Positions 28,947 through 37,859 of a DNA stretch of 39,224 nt are shown piece after piece; the stretch's first letter is position 1, and each line of letters starts with the position of its first letter. The stretch is taken from contig BMAG01000005.1 of the NCBI GenBank assembly GCA_014132595.1, positions 1-39,224 on the forward strand, given 5' to 3'. The notes below the pieces were generated by a model, which saw only the letters and a list, made by a program, of their open reading frames with translations, made no database searches and had not been told where the DNA came from. The position numbers and the translations under genes are program-made. Origin of the DNA: Gammaproteobacteria bacterium (GTDB lineage Bacteria; Pseudomonadota; Gammaproteobacteria; DSM-16500).

Positions 28947-29018
28947 GGCTTCAATCCTTGCTATATATCCTATACTCATTGTGACTTAAAATAGACATCG
29001 ACTCAAATTTTTTCTACT

Positions 29019-29047
29019 TTGACCGGGAAACTGTTAGAATATAGGTT
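29019..29047 (+). promoter_or_regulatory. Possible hemC promoter
   Basis: TTGACC (29019-29024; 5 of 6) has candidate -10 sequences TATAGG (29040-29045, 15-nt spacing) or TAGGTT (29042-29047, 17-nt spacing). It lies about 50-75 nt before hemC ATG 29098. The -35 is good; the -10 is ambiguous. Confidence 0.35.
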
Positions 29048-29097
29048 ATACATAAGGTCGCTTTGTATACGAAATATTCTACTTGGACAGACGAATC

Positions 29098-30042
29098 ATG
29101 ACTCGATCATCGCTCATCATTGCAACCCGCGAAAGCCCTTTGGCGCTTTGGCAGGCCAATTGGGTCAAAAGTCGTTTAGAACATTTTCATTCTTCGCTGA
29201 AAGTCACTTTATTAGGCTTGACCACATCGGGGGATCAAATTACGGATGAAACTTTATTAAAAGCGGGCGGCAAGGGATTATTTGTTAAAGAATTAGAAGA
29301 AGCCTTGCTTCAGGGCCGTGCTGATATTGCTGTGCATTCCATGAAAGATGTCCCCATGGAGCTTCCCCCCGGATTTAGTTTGCCCGTCATGTGTGAGCGC
29401 GAAGATCCACGGGATGCTTTTGTTTCGAATCAATATACCTTTTTAGAAGAGTTGCCGCTCCTTTCAAGCATTGGTACCTCAAGCTTACGCCGTCAAAGTC
29501 AACTTTATGCAGCATCTCCAGGTATTAAACTCGAAAATTTACGCGGCAATGTGAATACACGTTTAGCACGTCTTGACCGCAATGAATTTAGTGCCATTGT
29601 TCTTGCTGCGGCGGGATTAAAACGATTGAATTTAGAAAATCGTATCCGTTCCTATTTAAGTATTGAACAATGTCTTCCTGCCCCAGGACAAGGCGTTTTA
29701 GGCATTGAATGTCGTTCTAATGATAAAGAAGTAGAATCTATCATTTCTCCTTTAAATCATCTGGAAACAGCTCTTTGTGTGAGAACGGAACGTGCAATGT
29801 GCCAATATTTAGGCGGCGGTTGTCATGTACCGATTGCAGCTTACGCAACGCTTGTAGAAAACAAAATAGTATTGCAAGGATTAGTCGCCCGTCCTGATGG
29901 CACATTGATCTTACGTGCGAAACAAGCGGGAGATGTTAGCACACCTGAACTTTTAGGCATTAACGTTGCAAAAGAATTAGTGCAACAAGGCGCTGAATCG
30001 ATTCTAGACTTTCTTCCCCGGAATTGGTCTCGGTCGCAATAA
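29098..30042 (+). CDS. hemC: Hydroxymethylbilane synthase (porphobilinogen deaminase)
   Basis: Joins four porphobilinogens into hydroxymethylbilane for haem synthesis. The 314-residue protein (E. coli 313) has IATRESPLALWQA at the start, HSMKDVP with catalytic Asp84, GTSSLRRQSQL, LRGNVNTRL, PAPGQGVLGIE, and GGGCHVPIAAYA with Cys242, which anchors the dipyrromethane cofactor. Start ATG 29098 matches family starts; in-frame TTG 29083 would add five residues. It leads the hemC-hemD-hemX-hemY operon, with hemD 24 nt downstream. Confidence 0.97.
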   Translation: MTRSSLIIATRESPLALWQANWVKSRLEHFHSSLKVTLLGLTTSGDQITDETLLKAGGKGLFVKELEEALLQGRADIAVHSMKDVPMELPPGFSLPVMCEREDPRDAFVSNQYTFLEELPLLSSIGTSSLRRQSQLYAASPGIKLENLRGNVNTRLARLDRNEFSAIVLAAAGLKRLNLENRIRSYLSIEQCLPAPGQGVLGIECRSNDKEVESIISPLNHLETALCVRTERAMCQYLGGGCHVPIAAYATLVENKIVLQGLVARPDGTLILRAKQAGDVSTPELLGINVAKELVQQGAESILDFLPRNWSRSQ

Positions 30043-30066
30043 GTGGAATAAAATAGGAGGCATAAC

Positions 30067-30843
30067 ATGCCAAACTTGAATGGTTTAACGGTTATGGTGA
30101 CACGTCCAAAACCGCAAGGTGAAATTCTTTGTGAGCAGATTCGCGATAAGGGTGGTCGTGCCGTTTATTTTCCTACGATTGAAATTAGACCGCCTCAAGA
30201 TATCACACTTTTTAATCAGGCGATCCTGGCTCTTGATCACTATGAGTGGGTGATTTTTATCAGCCCTCAAGCAGTGTATCAAAGTGCGCCTACGATCAAG
30301 AAACATTGGCCTCAATTTCCCGAAGGCGTTAAAGTGGCCGCATTAGGCGGCGGCACTGCAGAGGCACTGCGTCAGGCGAATTTACCGGTTGATTTGTCAC
30401 CCGCCGAAGATTGGCGCAGTGAAGGACTGTTGGATGAAGAAGCATTTAAGAAATTAGCTTATAAAAAAGTGGCTTTGATTAGCGGCAATCGTGGGCGTGA
30501 TTTTTTAGCTGAAACATTAACCGTGCGTGGTGCTGAATTAACAAACATCGTGGCTTATCAACGTGTGATGCCTAATGTCGATGTCAGTGATTATGTGCGG
30601 ATGCTAAAAGCACATGAAATTGATATCATTCTTTGTACTTCGGGTGAGATTTTATATAATTTAAAAACATTATTAGAAGAAGCGTGGGAGGATTTGCGTC
30701 ATATTCCAATCGTTGTCATTAGCGAGCGCATGCAAATGCTTGCGATGCAGCTAGAATTTGAAAATATTTTATTAGCTAAAAATGCAAGCCATCCTGCTAT
30801 GTTGGCTATATTAAAGGATTATATATGTCAGATGAAAAAATAG
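30067..30843 (+). CDS. hemD: Uroporphyrinogen-III synthase
   Basis: Cyclises hydroxymethylbilane with inversion of ring D to give uroporphyrinogen III. The 258-residue protein has the loosely conserved two-domain HemD fold: VMVTRPKPQGEILCEQIRDK at the N-terminus, WVIFISPQAVYQ around 58-69, VAALGGGTAEAL, the domain-linking ISGNRGRDFL and a C-terminal ILCTSGEILYNL. The order and position in the hem operon make it secure despite low family conservation. AGGAGG lies 5 nt before ATG 30067. Its end overlaps hemX by 19 nt. Confidence 0.93.
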   Translation: MPNLNGLTVMVTRPKPQGEILCEQIRDKGGRAVYFPTIEIRPPQDITLFNQAILALDHYEWVIFISPQAVYQSAPTIKKHWPQFPEGVKVAALGGGTAEALRQANLPVDLSPAEDWRSEGLLDEEAFKKLAYKKVALISGNRGRDFLAETLTVRGAELTNIVAYQRVMPNVDVSDYVRMLKAHEIDIILCTSGEILYNLKTLLEEAWEDLRHIPIVVISERMQMLAMQLEFENILLAKNASHPAMLAILKDYICQMKK

Positions 30844-31820
30844 ATGAAATAACATCAGAGCCTTCCAGAAAAAAATCGTCTCTTTCTTGGCGCAGTATCG
30901 GCATTTTCTGTTCTGCATTTTCAATTGTCGTTTTAATTCTGGCAGGCGGTTATGCTTGTTGGTCTTTCATCAATGCGAATATGCAGATGACAAGCCTTTT
31001 GCATCAAACACAAAGTCAGTTGCAACAAGTGCAGTCTGATTTAAGCACATTGAAAACCCAGACAGCCCTGGCACAACAAGCATCTACGGATGATTTAAAA
31101 AATCTGAAGCAAATCATTACGAAATTATCGGAAGAAAAACAAAACAATCAAGAAAAATGGCAATTTATAGAAGCTCGATATTATGTTAAATTAGCGAATA
31201 ATAATTTGCAATTTATGCATCATGTTCCATCCGCTATTTCATTGCTAAAATTGTCTGATCAGATATTAAGTCAGATGGCAAATCCAAAAGCCTCCGAAAT
31301 ACGTAAAGCGATTGCGATCGATATTACTAATTTACAAAGATTGCCTCAAATAGATCTTGCAGGGTTGTATTCGAAATTGATGGCATTAAACAATCAGCTT
31401 GATCAACTACCTTTGCAGGCAAAGCAAAAAGTGCCGGAACCATCTTCTATTGTTTCAGAGCAAAATCAAACGGCATGGCAGCGCAGCATGCACATGATAT
31501 GGAATGCGTTAAAAAGTCTTGTGGTGGTGCGTTATAATCCTAATGGCTCTATGCCATTGATGACGCCAGATCAACAAGTTTTTCTTTATCAGAATTTACA
31601 TGCAATGCTGCAGCAGTCGATTTGGGCATTGCTCAATCAACAGCCGGAAATCTATCAGACGAGTTTGCAGCAATTGACGGAATGGATTAATCGTTATTTT
31701 GTACCAGATGCATCGATGACACGGGCAGTGTTAAATACTATATCTCAGTTAGAAAGAACGGACCTTCATCCGCCAGCTCTTACTTTGATGAATACCTTGG
31801 AAGCATTTAATGGAGTTTAA
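30825..31820 (+). CDS. hemX: HemX family membrane protein
   Basis: A 331-residue single-pass inner-membrane protein. The short cytoplasmic Lys/Ser-rich N-terminus is followed by one transmembrane helix (about 25-49) and a Gln-rich coiled coil (about 52-110) leading to a periplasmic or cytoplasmic helical domain. This is the HemX/DUF513 layout, always next to hemD and hemY. Older annotations call it uroporphyrin-III C-methyltransferase, but the SAM-binding methylase motifs are absent here and a scaffold role is more likely. It overlaps hemD by 19 nt and is 3 nt before hemY. Confidence 0.88.
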   Translation: MSDEKIDEITSEPSRKKSSLSWRSIGIFCSAFSIVVLILAGGYACWSFINANMQMTSLLHQTQSQLQQVQSDLSTLKTQTALAQQASTDDLKNLKQIITKLSEEKQNNQEKWQFIEARYYVKLANNNLQFMHHVPSAISLLKLSDQILSQMANPKASEIRKAIAIDITNLQRLPQIDLAGLYSKLMALNNQLDQLPLQAKQKVPEPSSIVSEQNQTAWQRSMHMIWNALKSLVVVRYNPNGSMPLMTPDQQVFLYQNLHAMLQQSIWALLNQQPEIYQTSLQQLTEWINRYFVPDASMTRAVLNTISQLERTDLHPPALTLMNTLEAFNGV

Positions 31821-31823
31821 TCC

Positions 31824-33026
31824 ATGCGGCGTTTTATTGGGCTATTGTTAGTTTTAGTTATTTCGGTTTGGCTTGGCATACAAATTGCCAAAGATCCAGG
31901 GTTGGCTTTTTTTTCTTATCGTCAATGGTCAGTAGAGATGCCGCTTTGGTTTGCCATGTTGGGATTGCTGGCATTATTATTTTTGTTTTATATAGTTTGG
32001 AATTTATGGAGCGGTATTGATAATGTTTTTTATCGTTTAGGCAATTGGTTGCGATGGCGCCGTAAGAGGCTTGCCTATAGTAAAACAAATCAGGGCTTGA
32101 TCGAGCTTATCGAAGGACGTTGGAAAAAAGCCGAAAATTATTTAAAAGCTGGCATCACGCAATCTGATGCGCCGCTGATTAATTATCTTGGACTTGCAAA
32201 AGCCGCGCATGAACAAGAAGCCTATGACAGACAGGAAACTTACTTGCAGCGCGCGCATTCTGCTGCCTCACACGCAGATGTTGCGATTGGTTTGACGCAG
32301 GCGCAATTTCAAATTGATCAGGGTCAATTCGAGCAGGCGTTAGCAACACTCAAGCATTTACAAACCTTGGTGCCACGTCAAGGTCTTGTTCTTAAATTAT
32401 TAGAACGTGTTTATGTGCATATAGGCGATTGGCAAAATGTACTTAAGATATTGCCAGACTTATATAAATCAAAAATGATTACCAGTGAGCAATACGCATT
32501 GCTCGAGCAAAGATCTTATATAGAGTTATTGAAAAGTACTCGAAATTATCCTGAAGGGATAAACGCTTTGCGAGCGGTATGGCATACGGTGCCGCATAAA
32601 TTAAAAAAAGATCCGCAATTATTAGGGTGTTACGCCCAACAATTATTATTTTATCCCAGCGAAACAACCGAAGTGGTTGAGCTTCTTAATAAATCCTTAA
32701 AGAAATCTTGGAATCCCGAACTTATTAATCTATATGGCCTATTGGTTACAAAAGAGCCTATTCATCAGCTTGCACACGCTGAACGTTGGTTGTCACGTTA
32801 TCCTGGGCAATCTTTACTCTTTCTTACCTTGGCCCGATTGTCCATCCGCTGTCAGTTATGGGGTAAAGCGCGCAGCTATTTTGAGGAAAGCTTAAAACTG
32901 GAAGAAAGTGCAGTTGCTTATTTTGAATACGGTAAATTATTAGAACAACTGGGTGAACCCACGATGGCTTATCGGGATGGATTATTATTTTTGTTAAAAA
33001 CAAAAAGCGAAGGTTTGGCGGTGTGA
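31824..33026 (+). CDS. hemY: HemY family membrane-anchored TPR protein
   Basis: A 400-residue inner-membrane protein with two N-terminal transmembrane segments (about 4-20 and 38-63) and a long cytoplasmic helical-repeat domain. QIAKDPGLAFFSYRQWSVEMPLW between the two helices is the typical HemY_N motif. TPR-like repeats are visible with GQFEQALATLKHLQTLVP and WGKARSYFEESLKLEESAVAYFEYGKLLEQLG. In gammaproteobacteria HemY is linked to haem synthesis and is unrelated to the Bacillus protoporphyrinogen oxidase of the same name. It ends the hem operon; the fmt promoter starts within its last codons. Confidence 0.9.
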   Translation: MRRFIGLLLVLVISVWLGIQIAKDPGLAFFSYRQWSVEMPLWFAMLGLLALLFLFYIVWNLWSGIDNVFYRLGNWLRWRRKRLAYSKTNQGLIELIEGRWKKAENYLKAGITQSDAPLINYLGLAKAAHEQEAYDRQETYLQRAHSAASHADVAIGLTQAQFQIDQGQFEQALATLKHLQTLVPRQGLVLKLLERVYVHIGDWQNVLKILPDLYKSKMITSEQYALLEQRSYIELLKSTRNYPEGINALRAVWHTVPHKLKKDPQLLGCYAQQLLFYPSETTEVVELLNKSLKKSWNPELINLYGLLVTKEPIHQLAHAERWLSRYPGQSLLFLTLARLSIRCQLWGKARSYFEESLKLEESAVAYFEYGKLLEQLGEPTMAYRDGLLFLLKTKSEGLAV

Positions 33027-33043
33027 CAGGACTATGCTACACT
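33015..33043 (+). promoter_or_regulatory. Putative promoter of fmt-rsmB
   Basis: TTGGCG (33015-33020), a 17-nt spacer and TACACT (33038-33043), with TGC just before the -10 (extended -10). It overlaps the 3' end of hemY and is 31 nt before the fmt start. Confidence 0.45.
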
Positions 33044-33073
33044 GCCGGCCTAAATTGATGAAGCATCTATACT

Positions 33074-34018
33074 GTGAATCCGACACCTTTGAAAATTATT
33101 TTCGCGGGCACTCCCGCGTTTGCAGCTGTTGCGCTCCAGGCATTACTGGAATCACCGCATCAAGTCATAGCTGTTTATACTCAGCCTGATCGTCCATCTG
33201 GCCGCGGCCGGAAATTAACCGCAAGTCCTGTTAAAGAGCTCGCTTTGCAGCATCATTTGCCTATCCATCAACCTGCCAGTCTGCGAGATATCAATGAGCA
33301 GGCCGTATTGCAACAGCTACAGTCTGATATTATGGTAGTTGCAGCATACGGGCTTATGTTGCCGCCCGCTGTTTTGCAAGCACCGCGTTTAGGTTGTATC
33401 AATATTCATGCCTCATTATTACCCCGTTTCCGTGGTGCCGCTCCCATCCAGCGTGCCATTTTGGAAAATGATAAAAAAACCGGTGTGACTATTATGCAGA
33501 TGGAAAAAGGTTTAGATACTGGACCTATGCTCTACAAAGTAGAATGTCCTATTCAGAAAACTGACACTAGCGAAAGGTTGCAGGATCGTCTGGCAGAGTT
33601 AGGTGCGAGCGCCTTATTGACGGCTTTAAATCAATTGCCGCGCCTTCAGCCTGAAATTCAAAATGAATCACTGGCAACCTATGCACATAAAATTACAAAA
33701 GAAGAAGCAGAGCTCAATTGGCGTGTTTCTGCAGATGAGCTGGAACGAAAAGTCCGTGCGTTTAATCCTTGGCCCGTTGCGTTTATTCGAAAAGCGGAAC
33801 ATATCATACGTATCTGGGAGGCCGTCGTAATTGAGCAAGATACAAAACACTATCAACCCGGTGAAATTATACAAGCGAATGCACAGGGCATTGATATTGC
33901 GACGGGGAAAAATATTTTACGCTTGTTAAAAATTCAATTACCCGGCGGCCGCATGCTTTCTGTTGCAGACATTCTCAATGCGCGGGCTGCCGATTTTAAG
34001 GTTGGCACCCTTTTATGA
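33074..34018 (+). CDS. fmt: Methionyl-tRNA formyltransferase
   Basis: Formylates initiator Met-tRNA with 10-formyltetrahydrofolate. The 314-residue protein (E. coli 315) has LKIIFAGTPAFAAVALQAL at the start, PSGRGRKL (the tRNA-acceptor loop with the basic insert), the catalytic NIHASLLPRFRGAAPIQ segment with Asn and His, and MEKGLDTGPML with the catalytic Asp. The C-terminal OB-fold domain covers about 205-314. The start is GTG 33074; there is no closer ATG. It overlaps rsmB by 4 nt (ATGA). The usual upstream partner def (peptide deformylase) is not here. Confidence 0.96.
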   Translation: MNPTPLKIIFAGTPAFAAVALQALLESPHQVIAVYTQPDRPSGRGRKLTASPVKELALQHHLPIHQPASLRDINEQAVLQQLQSDIMVVAAYGLMLPPAVLQAPRLGCINIHASLLPRFRGAAPIQRAILENDKKTGVTIMQMEKGLDTGPMLYKVECPIQKTDTSERLQDRLAELGASALLTALNQLPRLQPEIQNESLATYAHKITKEEAELNWRVSADELERKVRAFNPWPVAFIRKAEHIIRIWEAVVIEQDTKHYQPGEIIQANAQGIDIATGKNILRLLKIQLPGGRMLSVADILNARAADFKVGTLL

Positions 34019-35319
34019 TTAATTTACGTATGCTCGCTGCACGCACTGTATATCAGGTATTTGTCCATGGCCGATCTTTAAATGATTGTTTGCCAGAGAC
34101 GCTATCACGCGTACGAGATCCACGAGATCAAAGTTTTCTGCAAGCGATTTGTTACGGTGTTTGCAGGTGGTATTATCGTCTGGATGCCCTAGCGCATGCT
34201 TTGTTAGAAAAACCGCTTAAACTTAAAGATCAAGATATTCATTGTTTGATTTTAGTAGGCCTGTATCAACTTTCTGAAATGCGTGTGCCAGCTCATGCAG
34301 CGTTAGATGAAACAGTATCTGCTGCTCAAGCATTCAAAAAACCCTGGGCAAAAGGGCTTGTTAATGCGGTGCTGCGTTCTTATCAACGTTCCGCATCCGA
34401 ATTAAATGAAAAAATGATGCAAAGTTTAGTAACGTTATATGCGCATCCCCAATGGATTGTTGATCAAGTCCAAAAAAATTGGTTATTAGAATGGCAGGAC
34501 ATTCTAACCGCTAACAATCAACATCCGCCATTTTCATTACGTGTGAATCAAAAACAGATTACCCGTGAAAAATATCTTGAAAAATTGGCATCGAAAAAAA
34601 TAAATGCCCGGATCATACCAGAAACTCACTCAGGTATTGTGTTAGAGCAGCCGATGGACGTGCGGGATTTGCCAGGATTTTTAATAGGCGAAGTTTCTGT
34701 TCAGGATGGGGCTGCTCAATTGGCTGTAGAATTGCTTGATCTTAAAAAAGGGCAGCGCGTCCTTGATATGTGCGCAGCACCCGGCGGAAAAGCAGCGCAT
34801 ATCTTAGAAGATGAGCCGAGTATTGAATTAGTGGCCGTAGACCGCGATGAAAAACGATTACAGGATGTGCGCAATAATTTCGCACGCCTTCAATTGCTGG
34901 CAACGTTTATTTGCAAAGATGCAGGCAGCAAAGATGGGTGGGATGGTCAATTATTCGACAGAATCTTATTGGATGCGCCATGCTCAGCGAGTGGTGTTAT
35001 AAGGCGGCATCCTGATATTAAAATATTGCGTCGGGCAACAGATATTGCCAAACTAGTGCAGGAACAAACAAGGCTATTAAATACAGCCTGGAGTTTACTT
35101 GAGCCGGGCGGCTTGTTAGTGTATGCGACGTGTTCTATTTTTCCTGAAGAAAACACAGGCGTTTTAGAGGCTTTTTTGATGTCCCATCAAGATGCCCGAG
35201 AGGAAAAAATAAAAAAGGATTGGGGTAAATCCTGTGCAATTGGAAAACAAATTTTACCCGGGATGTATAATATGGATGGTTTTTATTTTGCGAGATTAAA
35301 TAAGGTTTTAGAGGATTAA
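34015..35319 (+). CDS. rsmB: 16S rRNA (cytosine-967-C5)-methyltransferase RsmB
   Basis: Methylates C967 of 16S rRNA. The 434-residue protein (E. coli 429) has an N-terminal NusB-like RNA-binding domain (about 1-140, with [21 protein letters not shown]) and a C-terminal SAM-dependent methyltransferase domain. SAM motif I is [17 protein letters not shown], motif [19 protein letters not shown] has the product-release Cys, and motif [13 protein letters not shown] has the catalytic Cys. The ATGA overlap with fmt couples their translation. guaC starts 5 nt after its stop. Confidence 0.96.
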   Translation: MINLRMLAARTVYQVFVHGRSLNDCLPETLSRVRDPRDQSFLQAICYGVCRWYYRLDALAHALLEKPLKLKDQDIHCLILVGLYQLSEMRVPAHAALDETVSAAQAFKKPWAKGLVNAVLRSYQRSASELNEKMMQSLVTLYAHPQWIVDQVQKNWLLEWQDILTANNQHPPFSLRVNQKQITREKYLEKLASKKINARIIPETHSGIVLEQPMDVRDLPGFLIGEVSVQDGAAQLAVELLDLKKGQRVLDMCAAPGGKAAHILEDEPSIELVAVDRDEKRLQDVRNNFARLQLLATFICKDAGSKDGWDGQLFDRILLDAPCSASGVIRRHPDIKILRRATDIAKLVQEQTRLLNTAWSLLEPGGLLVYATCSIFPEENTGVLEAFLMSHQDAREEKIKKDWGKSCAIGKQILPGMYNMDGFYFARLNKVLED

Positions 35320-35324
35320 ATGAA

Positions 35325-36371
35325 ATGCGTATCGAGTATGATGTTAAGCTAGATTTTAAAGACGTTTTAATTAGACCTAAGCGAAGTGTTCTTACTTCGC
35401 GCTCCGAAGTCTCGCTTGAAAGAGAGTTTCGTTTTAAAAATTCAGGAGCAACCTGGAAAGGTGTTCCGATTATTGCTGCCAACATGGATCACACAGGCAC
35501 CTTCGAAATGGCAAAAGCCTTGGCTAAGCATCAACTATTAACTGCCATTGATAAATTTATATCCCCCGCGGATTGGCAAGTATTTGCGACTCGTAATCCA
35601 GAAGCGACGGCTGCCTCATTTGTTTCAGTCGGAATTTCCGAAGAAGATTTTGTAAAAGCGCAAGAAATTATCAAGGTCTCCAAAGTCAAAATGATTTGTC
35701 TAGACGTTGCGAATGGTTATACCGAACGATTTGTAGACTTTTTGAAACGCTTGCGAGATAACTATCCAGATACCTTGATCATGGCAGGGAATGTAGTGAC
35801 TGGTGAGATGGTCGAAGAGCTTCTCTTATCAGGTGCGGATGTCGTTAAAATTGGTATCGGCCCGGGTTCTGTTTGTACGACACGCGAAAAGACAGGCGTT
35901 GGGTATCCTCAATTGTCGGCTATCATTGAATGTGCCGATGCAGCGCACGGCTTAGGTGGTCATGTATGCGCCGATGGCGGCTGTACTTCTCCCGGCGATG
36001 TTGCAAAAGCTTTTGCTGCAGGCGCAGATTTTGTGATGTTAGGTGGTATGCTTTCTGGCCACGATGAGTGTTTAGGTGAAGTCATCGAAGAAGACGGTGT
36101 TCGTTTTAAACGTTTTTATGGTATGAGCTCTAAAGAAGCGATGGAAAAATATCATGGATCAGTGGCTGAATATCGAGCCAGTGAAGGTCGTTCAGTGGAT
36201 GTTCCTTATCGCGGTGCGGTTAAAAATACAGTGTTAGATATTTTAGGCGGTATTCGATCGACTTGTACGTATGTTGGCGCTCATCGGCTTAAAGAATTAT
36301 CTAAGCGAACAACTTTTATACGCGTGACCCAGCAATTAAACGAAGTTTTTGTCGCGCATCAAGCTAAATAA
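35325..36371 (+). CDS. guaC: GMP reductase
   Basis: Converts GMP to IMP with NADPH, returning guanine nucleotides to the purine pool. The 348-residue TIM-barrel protein (E. coli 347) has the N-terminal [13 protein letters not shown], the GMP reductase-specific [20 protein letters not shown], and the catalytic loop [22 protein letters not shown] with the active-site Cys. Phosphate-binding ADGGC and GGMLSGHDE follow, with [10 protein letters not shown] near the flap. It lacks CBS domains, which separates it from IMP dehydrogenase. GAGG lies about 10 nt before ATG 35325. The close spacing to rsmB suggests co-transcription; a 20-bp perfect palindrome follows 3 nt after the stop. Confidence 0.96.
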   Translation: MRIEYDVKLDFKDVLIRPKRSVLTSRSEVSLEREFRFKNSGATWKGVPIIAANMDHTGTFEMAKALAKHQLLTAIDKFISPADWQVFATRNPEATAASFVSVGISEEDFVKAQEIIKVSKVKMICLDVANGYTERFVDFLKRLRDNYPDTLIMAGNVVTGEMVEELLLSGADVVKIGIGPGSVCTTREKTGVGYPQLSAIIECADAAHGLGGHVCADGGCTSPGDVAKAFAAGADFVMLGGMLSGHDECLGEVIEEDGVRFKRFYGMSSKEAMEKYHGSVAEYRASEGRSVDVPYRGAVKNTVLDILGGIRSTCTYVGAHRLKELSKRTTFIRVTQQLNEVFVAHQAK

Positions 36372-36374
36372 AAC

Positions 36375-36416
36375 TTCATGAACGTAAGCGCGCCAGGGCG
36401 CGCTTACGTTCATGAA
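36375..36416. repeat. Perfect 20-bp palindrome after guaC
   Basis: Arms 36375-36394 and 36397-36416 are exact reverse complements over 20 bp, with only 2 nt between them, so the DNA could form a cruciform and the RNA a long hairpin with GCGCGCC near the tip. It starts 3 nt after the guaC stop. A run of A follows on the plus strand, so on that strand it is not a standard intrinsic terminator. Confidence 0.8.
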
Positions 36417-36583
36417 AAAAGTGTTAAAACCCAATGTAGGTTGAATATCCCGTTATAATCCTATACCATCACTCCTCTCTTTGTATCTGATGCAATCATT
36501 ATTGTAATCAGGGACGCGCAGATAAAAGTTTTTATCTAATCTTTTCACAGTGAAAAAATAAAAATCACGTAGGAGTTATCACC
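36417..36583 (+). promoter_or_regulatory. Upstream region of the first outer-membrane protein gene
   Basis: Contains a perfect TATAAT (36454-36459) without a good -35, then three small inverted repeats. These are CTGAT/ATCAG with inner CAAT/ATTG (36487-36511), GATAAAA-GT-TTTTATC (36521-36536) and TTTTCAC-A-GTGAAAA (36542-36556). AGGAG precedes the ATG by about 8 nt. A structured leader or operator sites are possible; no known riboswitch is recognised. Confidence 0.35.
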
Positions 36584-37114
36584 ATGTTAAAAAAAATAGT
36601 CATCGCAAGTCTTCTTTTAGCAGGCAGTTCAAGCGTTGCTTTTGCAAGTGCAGCACCTTATGTCGGTGCAGCGTTAGGCGTTAACACATTGACCTCGACT
36701 TCCGGCACCAATTTCCGGGGTGTGCCAGTGGATGTTTTCGCAGGTTATGGTACAACAATAAACACAAATCTTTATTTAGGTGGTGAAGTCTTTTTAACAC
36801 CGATGACAGGCACGCTTTCTAAATCGAATAATAATCTCAGAACAACCTATGGATTTGGCGCAAGTATCTTGCCAGGGTTTATGTTCAGCGATCATACATT
36901 CGGATATATCCGAGCAGGTGTTGTAAGAACCCATTTCAGCAGCATTGGCGAGAACAAAACAGGCGGTCAATTAGGTTTGGGAATGCAAACTAATGTAACT
37001 CAAGATATTGATTTACGAACGGAGTATGTCTTTACTGCATATAGTAACGTTTCTTCCGCTAAATCACCGAAGTCTGATGCGTTCAAGTTAGGCTTAATCT
37101 ACAAATTTGAATAA
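36584..37114 (+). CDS. Small outer-membrane beta-barrel protein
   Basis: A 176-residue exported protein with a clear Sec signal peptide (LKKIVIASLLLAGSSSVAFA, cut after about residue 21). The mature part (about 155 residues) has alternating hydrophobic and polar strands typical of an eight-strand OmpA/OmpX-like barrel: YVGAALGVNT, VDVFAGYGT, LYLGGEVFLT, TYGFGASILPG, FGYIRAGVV, GGQLGLGMQT, DLRTEYVFTA, and FKLGLIYKFE. It ends in phenylalanine plus one residue, near the barrel-assembly C-terminal signature. The ligand or function is unknown; small barrels of this type in Legionellales are abundant surface proteins. A hairpin 33 nt downstream probably ends its transcript. Confidence 0.85.
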   Translation: MLKKIVIASLLLAGSSSVAFASAAPYVGAALGVNTLTSTSGTNFRGVPVDVFAGYGTTINTNLYLGGEVFLTPMTGTLSKSNNNLRTTYGFGASILPGFMFSDHTFGYIRAGVVRTHFSSIGENKTGGQLGLGMQTNVTQDIDLRTEYVFTAYSNVSSAKSPKSDAFKLGLIYKFE

Positions 37115-37146
37115 AATTAAAGTATTCAAATCTCAATGATAAATTC

Positions 37147-37182
37147 TTCTTCTCTCAATTGCTTAAATTGCAGAGAAGAAGG
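37147..37182 (+). terminator. Hairpin terminator-like structure after the first barrel gene
   Basis: CTTCTTCTCT (37147-37156) pairs with AGAGAAGAAG (37173-37182), and inside it CAATT pairs with AATTG, giving 15 bp with one bulged C and a 5-nt loop. A short T-containing stretch (GATTGTTT) follows. It is the best terminator candidate in this part. Confidence 0.5.
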
Positions 37183-37250
37183 ATTGTTTACCGCTTTGAA
37201 TTTATATACCATCCTTTTCACGACTTGAATTCATCACAAGGATAGAACTT

Positions 37251-37859
37251 ATGAAAATTATTAAAAAAATAACAATCACTATAATGGGCGTTGCGACTCT
37301 GGGGATGACGACACTTGCAATGGGCGTTGCTTCATTACCGGTCGGTTGGTACCTGGAAGGTAATCTGGGTGTTTCAAAAATTAGTGACGTTTCTTATGCG
37401 CCAAATACTTCTATCTCAAGCACCGGCCTTGGTTGGAACATCAATGGGGGCTATAAATTTATGCCTTATTTTGCAGCAGAAATAGGTTACACTTCTTATG
37501 CAAACGGCACGATCAATTTTAATGGCAGCAAAGTTGGTAAAGATCAAGCTCAAGCTTATGATATCGTAGGAAAAGCCATTTTGCCTATTCAAGATACAGG
37601 CGGTGAAGTATTTGCTAAATTAGGCGCGGCACGTTCTAAATCTCATGTGACAGTGACAAACGCCTCGCTCCTTGCAGGCAGTGGTGAAACACTTAATACA
37701 GGGCAGCATAATTCAACGAATTTTTATTTTGGCATAGGCGGAGATTATTCATTCATGCCTAATTCAGCCGTCAATCTGCAATGGAATCGAGTTGCTGGTG
37801 GTAGTTCAACCGGAAACCTGGATCTATTGTCACTGGGTTTAAGTTATTTGTTTGATTAA
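37251..37859 (+). CDS. Outer-membrane beta-barrel protein
   Basis: A 202-residue exported protein, with a signal peptide over about residues 1-24 (KKITITIMGVATLGMTTLAM) and a mature barrel. Strands alternate with turns: GWYLEGNLGVSKI, GLGWNINGGYKF, FAAEIGYTSYANG, AYDIVGKAILP, GGEVFAKLGAARSK, NFYFGIGGDYSF, VNLQWNRVAG and LDLLSLGLSYLFD. This is the OmpA/OmpW-like outer_membrane_beta-barrel pattern. It differs enough from the previous gene that the two are not simple recent duplicates. AAGGA lies about 9 nt before ATG 37251. Its last 21 nt overlap the end of the convergent esterase gene. Function is unknown beyond the envelope location. Confidence 0.83.
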   Translation: MKIIKKITITIMGVATLGMTTLAMGVASLPVGWYLEGNLGVSKISDVSYAPNTSISSTGLGWNINGGYKFMPYFAAEIGYTSYANGTINFNGSKVGKDQAQAYDIVGKAILPIQDTGGEVFAKLGAARSKSHVTVTNASLLAGSGETLNTGQHNSTNFYFGIGGDYSFMPNSAVNLQWNRVAGGSSTGNLDLLSLGLSYLFD

